Below are positions 58,234 through 64,000 of a stretch of DNA of 64,000 nt, piece by piece. Origin of the DNA: Sphingomonas sp. DG1-23 (GTDB lineage Bacteria; Pseudomonadota; Alphaproteobacteria; Sphingomonadales; Sphingomonadaceae); assembly GCF_030730875.1 (NCBI RefSeq), contig NZ_JAVAMA010000003.1, forward strand, positions 186,001-250,000, read 5' to 3'. The notes under the pieces were generated by a model that was given only the letters and a program-made list of their open reading frames with translations, was not told the origin of the DNA and ran no database searches. Each line of letters starts with the position of its first letter. Positions within the stretch are counted from its first letter, which is position 1. A program made the translations under genes and the position numbers.

Positions 58234-59304
58234 ATGGCAAAGACTCGCGCCGTTCGCGGCGCCACGCTCAACAAGGACAGCAGCCGCTTCAACCTGCCCG
58301 GGCGCGAGGCCGATGGCGACTGGCTCGACGACCGCGAGACCGTCGACGGCGAACTGCCGCCGCTGCGCACCATGGTAACGGTGGAGAAGCCGAAAACGAT
58401 CCTCACCCGCAACAGCTCACCCGACATCGCGTTCGATCGATCGGTGAACCCGTATCGCGGGTGCGAGCATGGCTGCATCTATTGCTTCGCGCGGCCGACC
58501 CACGCCTATCACGATCTGTCGCCGGGGCTCGATTTCGAGACGCGGCTGTTCGCCAAACCCGATGCGCCGGCCTTGCTGCGCGCCGAACTCGGCAAAAGGG
58601 GCTATGTGTGCAGGCCGGTGGCGTTCGGGACCAATACCGATCCCTATCAGCCGATCGAAGCGACGTGGCGGATCACCCGCGGCTGCATCGAAGTGCTGGC
58701 CGAGTGCAGCCATCCGATCACGATCACCACCAAGTCCGATCGGGTGACGCGCGATCTGGATCTGCTCGCGCCGATGGCGGCGCGGGGGCTCGCGGCGGTG
58801 ATGCTGTCGATCACTTCGCTCGAGCCGCGGATCGCGATGACGGTGGAGCCGCGCGCGCCTTCGCCGGCGAAGCGGCTGGCGGCGGTCCGCAAGCTGACCG
58901 ATGCGGGCGTGCCGGTGTTCGTATCGATGGCGCCGGTGATCCCCGCGGTGACCGATCATGAGATCGAGCATATATTGGAAGCGGCCGCCGAAGCCGGAGC
59001 GCGCGGCGCCTTCTTCCTGCCGGTGCGGCTGCCGCACGAGGTGGCGCCGCTGTTCCGCGCGTGGCTCGACACCCATTTCCCCGATCGCGCGGGCAAGGTG
59101 ATGGCGACGATCCAGTCGCTCCGCGGGGGGAAGGACAACGACCCCAATTTCCACACCCGGATGCGCGGCCAGGGGCCTTGGGCGGAGTTGCTGCGGAAGC
59201 GGTTTCACATCGCGGCGAAACGATACGGGCTCGACGGCGAACGATTGCGGCTGCGGACCGATCTGTTCCGGCCGCCGGCGGGACCGCAGGGAGAGCTGTT
59301 TTGA
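58234..59304 (+). CDS. PA0069-type radical SAM protein
   Basis: 356 residues. The radical SAM cluster motif is CxxxCxYC as YRGCEHGCIYCFARPTH (about 74-90), preceded by FDRSVNPYRGC. The C-terminal part has RGQGPWAELLRKRFHIAAKRYGL. This matches the PA0069/SplB-like family of unknown substrate. The TIM-barrel length is normal. Upstream of it is a 53-base gap shared with the divergent VOC gene. Confidence 0.9.
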   Translation: MAKTRAVRGATLNKDSSRFNLPGREADGDWLDDRETVDGELPPLRTMVTVEKPKTILTRNSSPDIAFDRSVNPYRGCEHGCIYCFARPTHAYHDLSPGLDFETRLFAKPDAPALLRAELGKRGYVCRPVAFGTNTDPYQPIEATWRITRGCIEVLAECSHPITITTKSDRVTRDLDLLAPMAARGLAAVMLSITSLEPRIAMTVEPRAPSPAKRLAAVRKLTDAGVPVFVSMAPVIPAVTDHEIEHILEAAAEAGARGAFFLPVRLPHEVAPLFRAWLDTHFPDRAGKVMATIQSLRGGKDNDPNFHTRMRGQGPWAELLRKRFHIAAKRYGLDGERLRLRTDLFRPPAGPQGELF

Positions 59305-59312
59305 CTTTCGCC

Positions 59313-59339
59313 CGTCACCCCCGCCTCCGCGAGGTGACG
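59313..59339. repeat. Short inverted repeat remnant
   Basis: CGTCACC (59313) and GGTGACG (59333) flank a GC-rich loop between the convergent radical SAM and SGNH genes. It looks like a shortened member of the GTCACCCC/GTCATCCC element family and may act as a weak terminator. Confidence 0.45.
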
Positions 59340-59346
59340 ATCATGC

Positions 59347-60591
59347 TCATCGCTTCGTCGCGGTAGCGAGCAGCGCCAGCGGCACCGCATCGGCCATGGC
59401 CTGATAGCCTGCGATCGACGGGTGCAGCCCGTCGCCCGAATCCAGCTCCGGCCGCAGCCGCGTCGGGTTCTTCGGATCGCGCATCGCGGCGTCGAAATCC
59501 ACCACCGCGTCGAAATTGCCGGGCGCACGGATCCATGCATTGACTGCGGCGCGATCGGCCTCGTTGGCAACGTCGGGGTGGTAATAAGCCGAGGCGCCGT
59601 CTGGCATGATCGTCCCGCCGATCGCCTTGATCCCGTGCGCGCGGGCGCGGGCGACGATCTGCTCGAACACGCCGATCATCTCGCGGACCAATGCGGCATG
59701 CTGGTCGGGCGTGGCGGGCGCGTCGCGGGTGAGCGTGCCGAGATCGTTGATCCCCTCGATCACCAGCAAATGCGTCACGCCCGGAGGCGCCAGCACTTCG
59801 CGCTCGAAACGGGCGAGCGCATTGGGGCCGGTGCCGTCGAGCCGCAGCCGGTTGCCGCCGATGCCGGCGTTGAGCACCGCGAGGTTGCGCGTCGCGGGAT
59901 GTGCGCGCAGGCGGGCCGCGAGCCGATCGGGCCAGCGGGCATTGGTATTGGGCTGGACGCCATAGCCGTCGGTGATCGAATCGCCGAGGATCACCAGCGC
60001 GCCGGCACCCGGCGCGTCGACCTCGACACCACCGATCGCATACCAGCGCGTCGCGATCTTCGCGCCGGCGAGCGCCTCCGCCATCACTTGCTGGCCGTGC
60101 GCGAAATGGCTGTGGGCACGCGCGCCGGGATGGCCGGTCTGCCGCTCGGGCGGCAAGGGCAGATGGAGCGTGATCGCGAGATCGGCGCCGGGGGCGATCG
60201 CAAGGTCGACCGGATCGGACAGATAGTCGGCACCCGCGGGGATGGTCACTACGGCCTGGCCGCCGAAGCGCAGCGCCCGCGCGCCGGCGGGGAGGATGCG
60301 CGCGGTGGCGTTGTCCGCCGAGAGTGCGACGCTCGCGGCGTCGATCACCAGCGGCGTGGTGCCGAAGGCGTTCGACAGCCGCACGCGCAGCCGCTTGCCG
60401 CCGATCGAGACGCGGACGATCTGGCGGATCGTGGCATCGGTGAGATCCTCGGCCGGGGCGGCATTCTCGCCGGTCGGCACCATCTGCGACGTCGCCCAGC
60501 TCGCCACCCAATGCGGCTTTTCCTGTGCGGTCGCGGTGCCGCCGAGGCACCATGCCGCAAGCAGGCACAACAGCCCGTTCATTCTCGCCAC
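59347..60591 (-). CDS. SGNH/GDSL family hydrolase, secreted
   Basis: 414 residues from the GTG at 60591 (GGGAGGA 6 bases upstream); an ATG three codons later is the alternative. Signal peptide ends GGTATAQ. The N-terminal beta-rich domain (about 30-190) precedes the esterase domain: block I LVILGDSITDGYG (catalytic Ser), GIGGNRL (Gly block), VIEGINDLG (Asn block) and SGDGLHPSIAGY (Asp-x-x-His). This layout resembles carbohydrate acetylesterases of plant-polymer utilisation. A LacI-type operator-like sequence lies just upstream. Confidence 0.88.
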   Translation of the reverse strand: MARMNGLLCLLAAWCLGGTATAQEKPHWVASWATSQMVPTGENAAPAEDLTDATIRQIVRVSIGGKRLRVRLSNAFGTTPLVIDAASVALSADNATARILPAGARALRFGGQAVVTIPAGADYLSDPVDLAIAPGADLAITLHLPLPPERQTGHPGARAHSHFAHGQQVMAEALAGAKIATRWYAIGGVEVDAPGAGALVILGDSITDGYGVQPNTNARWPDRLAARLRAHPATRNLAVLNAGIGGNRLRLDGTGPNALARFEREVLAPPGVTHLLVIEGINDLGTLTRDAPATPDQHAALVREMIGVFEQIVARARAHGIKAIGGTIMPDGASAYYHPDVANEADRAAVNAWIRAPGNFDAVVDFDAAMRDPKNPTRLRPELDSGDGLHPSIAGYQAMADAVPLALLATATKR

Positions 60592-60612
60592 GCGCTTCCT
60601 CCCTTTGACCGC

Positions 60613-60626
60613 TGGTAGCGCTAACC
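60613..60626 (-). promoter_or_regulatory. LacI-family operator-like palindrome before the SGNH hydrolase
   Basis: The plus strand reads TGGTAGCGCTAACC, centred on TAGCGCTA. It fits the pattern TGNTANCGNTANCA, recalled for carbohydrate-responsive LacI-family repressors of Caulobacter and relatives, with one mismatch. It lies 22 bases before the hydrolase start, where a bound repressor would block expression. Confidence 0.45.
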
Positions 60627-60732
60627 CGGCGCCGTCAGGCTGTCCATCGTCCGGCGGGACGGCCTTCAGGTGTGCTATTGCCCCAAGGCAGTCGCCCGCA
60701 TAAGCATCGCCATCGCTTTCCAAGGATTCTCG

Positions 60733-63348
60733 ATGCGCGTCCTGTTGCTGGTGCTCTGCGCCTTCACTCTCCCCGCTTCCGCTCTTGCCCAATCCCCCCC
60801 GCTCCCCACCGGCAAACTGCCCGATACGGTCAAGCCGATCGCCTATCGGCTCGACATGACGATCGTCCCCGAGCAGGCGCGCTTCGCCGGTCATGCCGAG
60901 ATCGATGTCGAGCTCAAGCGGCCCGCCGCCTCGATCTTCCTGCACGGGCGCGACCTCAAGGTCGCCAGGGCCGTGGTGAAGATCGGCAAGAGCGAGACGC
61001 CGGTGACCTTTACCCAGAAGAGCGCGACCGGGCTGGCGCAAGTCGATTTCGGCCGCATGCTGCCGGCGGGAAGGATGACGCTCGAGTTCGATTACGACGC
61101 GGCGTTCGGCGACGGGCCCTCGGGGCTATACCGGATCAAGGTGGGCGACGACTGGTATAGCTGGTCGCAATTCCAGTCGATCGACGCGCGCGCCGCCTTC
61201 CCGTCGTTCGACGAGCCGGGGTACAAGACGCCGTTCACCGTATCGGTCACCACCCGGCCCGGCTTCGTCGCCGTGAGCAATGCCGCCGAGCAGGGCAAGC
61301 CGCAGGCCGCGGGCAAATTGGTCAAGCACCGCTTCGCCGCGACCGAGCCGCTGCCGACCTATCTCGTCGCCTTCGTCGTCGGGCCGTTCGTCACTGCCGA
61401 GGGCACCGTGCCGGCGACTCCGCAGCGCCAGCGACCGCTACCGCTGCGCATCGTCGGGACCAAACCCTATGCCGGGCAGATGCAGTTCGCGCTCGAGGGT
61501 TCGAAGAAGATCGTCGCGTTGCTCGAAAAATATTTCGACCAGCCCTTCCCTTACCCCAAGCTCGACCAGATCGGCTCGCCGGTGATGCCGGGCGCGATGG
61601 AGAATGCCGGCGCCGACATCTATGGCGACGGCATATTGTTCGTCGACGACGCCTCGCCGGGCGCGGACAAGCAGACCTTCGGCATGGTCGTCGCGCACGA
61701 GCTTTCGCACCAATGGTTCGGCGACGTGGTGACGCCAGCCTGGTGGGACGACATCTGGCTCAACGAGAGCTTCGCCAACTGGATGGGCTATCGCATCGGC
61801 AACGAATGGCGGCCCGATCTCAACATCGGCGTGTCGGCGATCGACGAGGCATTCGACGCGATGCAGGTGGACGCGCTCGGCGCCGGACGGCCGATCCACC
61901 AGCGGATCACCCGCGACGTGGATATCGACGCCGCGTTCGACCAGATCACCTATGGCAAGGGCGGCCAGGTCGTGGCGATGATCGCCGCCTATCTGGGCGA
62001 GGAGAAGTTCCGCGACGGGGTGCGGCTGCACATGCAGCGTTACCATCACGGCAACGCGACCACCGACCAGTTCTTCGATTCGCTCGCCAGCGCGGCGCAC
62101 GATCCGCGGGTGCTCGAATCGCTGCGCGGCTTCGTCGACCAGCAGGGCGTGCCGGTGGTGACCTTGCAGCGCGCCGGCGACGGGGTGACCGCGAGTCAGG
62201 CACGCTATGCCAGTTTTGGCAGCAATCTGCCGGCGACGCAGTGGATCGTCCCCGTCTGCGTGCGCCGCGCCGCGGTGCGCAGCTGCACGCTTCTCGACAA
62301 GCCGAGCGGCCCCATCGCGGCGAAGGGCGACGGGGTGATCGTCCCCAATGCCGGCGGATGGGGCTATTATCGGTTCGACATGGACCCGGCGGACTGGTCG
62401 ACCCTGATCGCCGCCGCACCGACCTTGCCCGAGGGCGAGGCGCTGGCGGTGACCGACAGCCTGTGGGCGTCCTTCTACGCCGGCAAGGCGAAGTTCGCGC
62501 AACTGGCGGCGCTGGCGCGGTCGATGGCGGCGCATCCGGCGGACAAGGCAGCGCTCGACAATGGCGAGCGGCTGCGCGGATTGTTCCGCCGCGGGCTGAT
62601 CGACGATGCCGCCACGGCTGCATACCGCAAACTGATCACCGGCATCTACGGCCCGAAGCTGGCGCAGCTCGGCTTCGATCCTGCCGCGGAAGGCCATGCT
62701 TCGGATAGCCCGGACCGCAAGGAATTGCGCAGCGACCTGGTCGAGCTCGTCGCGGGCGCTGGGGGCGACCCGGTGGTGCGCGGCAAGCTGATCGCGGCGG
62801 CGGATTCGTATCTGGCCGGCAATGCCGCCGCGCTCGACCCGCAATTCGCCATGCTCGCGCTGTCGCTCGACATGGAGGAGAAAGGCGTGCCGCTGGCGAA
62901 GGTGGTGGCCGAGAAGGCGCTCGCCAGCGAGGATCCGATGCTGCACGAGATCGCGTTCGAGGCGATCGGCAATTCGGGCAATCCCGAAGTGGCGCGCTGG
63001 TTGCTGAACGAGTTCAAGGACCCGCGCCTGTCGCAAGGCGTGCGTCAGCATGTCGCAACGAGCCTGCTCGGTGCGCCACGGACGCGCGACATCGCATCGG
63101 ACTATCTGCTGGCGCATTTCGACGGCGCACGCGCGGGCGGCGGCGGGATCTTTGCCTCGCGTTCGGCGCGGATGTTCAACGTGCTGTGCACCAACGCCGC
63201 GGCCGATGCGGTGGACGCGAAGCTGCGCCCGCCGCTGGCGAACGACAGCACGCTCGGGCTGGACCGCACGCTGGAGACGATCCGCAATTGCGCGCGGTTC
63301 AAGGATGCGAAGGCCAGCGAGGTCAGCGCGGCGGTGATGGGGAAGTAA
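60733..63348 (+). CDS. M1 family aminopeptidase, exported
   Basis: 871 residues from the ATG at 60733 (CAAGGA upstream). Signal peptide ends ASALAQ. The substrate-binding PGAMENAGADIYG motif (GAMEN), the zinc site HELSH (322-326) and Glu345 in LNESFANW form the complete gluzincin set. The catalytic Tyr probably lies in the ITYGKGGQVV segment. The helical C-terminal ERAP1-like domain covers about 540-870. It removes N-terminal residues from peptides in the periplasm. Confidence 0.95.
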   Translation: MRVLLLVLCAFTLPASALAQSPPLPTGKLPDTVKPIAYRLDMTIVPEQARFAGHAEIDVELKRPAASIFLHGRDLKVARAVVKIGKSETPVTFTQKSATGLAQVDFGRMLPAGRMTLEFDYDAAFGDGPSGLYRIKVGDDWYSWSQFQSIDARAAFPSFDEPGYKTPFTVSVTTRPGFVAVSNAAEQGKPQAAGKLVKHRFAATEPLPTYLVAFVVGPFVTAEGTVPATPQRQRPLPLRIVGTKPYAGQMQFALEGSKKIVALLEKYFDQPFPYPKLDQIGSPVMPGAMENAGADIYGDGILFVDDASPGADKQTFGMVVAHELSHQWFGDVVTPAWWDDIWLNESFANWMGYRIGNEWRPDLNIGVSAIDEAFDAMQVDALGAGRPIHQRITRDVDIDAAFDQITYGKGGQVVAMIAAYLGEEKFRDGVRLHMQRYHHGNATTDQFFDSLASAAHDPRVLESLRGFVDQQGVPVVTLQRAGDGVTASQARYASFGSNLPATQWIVPVCVRRAAVRSCTLLDKPSGPIAAKGDGVIVPNAGGWGYYRFDMDPADWSTLIAAAPTLPEGEALAVTDSLWASFYAGKAKFAQLAALARSMAAHPADKAALDNGERLRGLFRRGLIDDAATAAYRKLITGIYGPKLAQLGFDPAAEGHASDSPDRKELRSDLVELVAGAGGDPVVRGKLIAAADSYLAGNAAALDPQFAMLALSLDMEEKGVPLAKVVAEKALASEDPMLHEIAFEAIGNSGNPEVARWLLNEFKDPRLSQGVRQHVATSLLGAPRTRDIASDYLLAHFDGARAGGGGIFASRSARMFNVLCTNAAADAVDAKLRPPLANDSTLGLDRTLETIRNCARFKDAKASEVSAAVMGK

Positions 63349-63350
63349 TT

Positions 63351-63473
63351 CCCTCTCCCGTCGGGAGAGGGAGGGAGCCGACGCAGTCGGTGGAAGGGTG
63401 AGGGTCGAGCTGCCCTCACCCTTCCCACTCGCTACGCGAGCGGGCCCCTTCCCGCTCCCAAAGGGAGCGGGAG
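63351..63473. repeat. Cluster of three hairpins between convergent genes
   Basis: CCCTCTCCCG/CGGGAGAGGG (63351-63371), GAAGGGTGAGGG paired with CCCTCACCCTTC (about 63394-63427), and a CCCGCTC/GAGCGGG hairpin just before the ligase stop. A composite intergenic element that can serve as a bidirectional terminator. Confidence 0.7.
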
Positions 63474-64000
63474 TTACGCGGCCGCCAGCTTGAAGTCCTT
63501 GTACTGCGCGCGGATCGCGGTCTTGAGCAGCTTGCCGGTGGCGGTGTGGGGCAGGCTTTCGACGAAATGGATCTCGTCGGGCAGCCACCATTTGGCCACG
63601 TGCTGCTCGAGATGGGCCCGAATCGCTTCGGCGGTCACCGTGCAGTCGGGCTTGCGCACCACCAGCAGGATCGGACGCTCTTCCCATTTGGGATGGTAGA
63701 CGCCGATCGCCGCCGCCTCGGCGACGCCCGCGCAGCCCACCGCGCAATTTTCGAGCTCGACCGAGCTGATCCATTCGCCGCCGGACTTGATCACGTCCTT
63801 GGCGCGATCGGTGATCTGCATCGTCCCGTCGGGATGGAGCAAGGCGACGTCGCCGGTGTCGAACCAATTCTCCGGATCGACCGCGAGCTGCTCCTCGCCA
63901 TAATATTGCTTGATCACCCATGGGCCGCGGACCTGCAGCCGGCCCGAGCTGACGCCGTCGCGGGGCTGGACCGCGCCCGCGTCGTCGACCACGCGCAGCT
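63474..64000 (-). CDS. Acyl-CoA ligase (AMP-binding family), 3' part only
   Basis: About 174 C-terminal residues are visible; the gene continues beyond the window. The adenylate-forming motif region [30 protein letters not shown] (hinge Asp and Arg) and the catalytic-Lys motif [11 protein letters not shown] identify the C-terminal lid domain of a fatty acyl-CoA synthetase or long-chain-acyl-CoA ligase. It activates a carboxylic acid with ATP and CoA; the chain length cannot be told from this part. Confidence 0.93.
   Translation of the reverse strand, partial: LRVVDDAGAVQPRDGVSSGRLQVRGPWVIKQYYGEEQLAVDPENWFDTGDVALLHPDGTMQITDRAKDVIKSGGEWISSVELENCAVGCAGVAEAAAIGVYHPKWEERPILLVVRKPDCTVTAEAIRAHLEQHVAKWWLPDEIHFVESLPHTATGKLLKTAIRAQYKDFKLAAA

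Overview
The window is a high-GC chromosomal segment of an alphaproteobacterium, most likely a member of the Sphingomonadaceae (Sphingomonas-like). Four things point there: an E1-beta pyruvate dehydrogenase subunit with its own lipoyl domain; the order eno-ftsB-pdhA-pdhB; an EcfG-type (GGAAC-N16-GGTT) general-stress promoter; and a bamA-skp-fabZ cluster in which the usual lpxD, lpxA and lpxB genes are missing, as expected for bacteria that carry glycosphingolipids instead of LPS. Almost everything is core housekeeping DNA. I see no rRNA, tRNA, CRISPR array, prophage or intact insertion sequence.

Layout. 1-1.1 kb: end of a Tad pilus cluster (two TadE-like pseudopilins). 1.1-5.9 kb, minus strand: eno, ftsB, pdhA, pdhB. 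6.0-7.6 kb: a four-gene YqjD/YqjE-like membrane stress operon behind the EcfG-type promoter, then a DUF4170 gene, a rhomboid protease and greA. 9.2-14.1 kb: carA-carB with an unusual low-GC small gene wedged between them. 14.3-19.2 kb: yqeY, a GIY-YIG nuclease gene bracketed by palindromic repeats, dnaG and rpoD. 19.5-33.5 kb, minus strand: a secreted protein, a PilZ protein, rpmE, then (read right to left) rpsB-tsf-pyrH-frr-uppS-cdsA-dxr-rseP-bamA-skp-fabZ. This is the translation and envelope-biogenesis supercluster. It is interrupted by an oppositely oriented gene for a secreted protein with a 14-residue tandem repeat (30.4-31.4 kb), the most novel-looking gene here.

33.8-36.9 kb: phospholipid synthesis (pssA, psd and a PmtA-like methyltransferase). 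37-41.4 kb: icd, a CPA2 cation/proton antiporter and two tandem paralogous secreted four-cysteine proteins. 41.4-47.4 kb: alaS, an anchored helical protein, a Tat-exported Xaa-Pro peptidase and a divergent dicarboxylate/amino-acid symporter. 47.4-49.9 kb: repeat-rich DNA, a glutathione transferase and recA with a GAAC-N7-GAAC LexA box on its promoter. 49.9-54 kb: ispE, a TPR protein without a normal start codon, and ETF-quinone oxidoreductase. 54-57 kb: a degenerate uracil-DNA-glycosylase-like protein, a lytic transglycosylase and moaB. 57-64 kb: YbjN-like and VOC proteins, a radical SAM enzyme, an SGNH esterase with a LacI-type operator-like site, an M1 aminopeptidase and the 3' part of an acyl-CoA ligase gene.

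A recurring theme is short palindromic repeat elements of several families. They lie mostly between genes, but one sits inside the carA reading frame and one encodes the C-terminal tail of the GIY-YIG protein. Translational coupling (ATGA, GTGA, TTGA and TGATG overlaps) and GTG/TTG starts are common in the minus-strand clusters.
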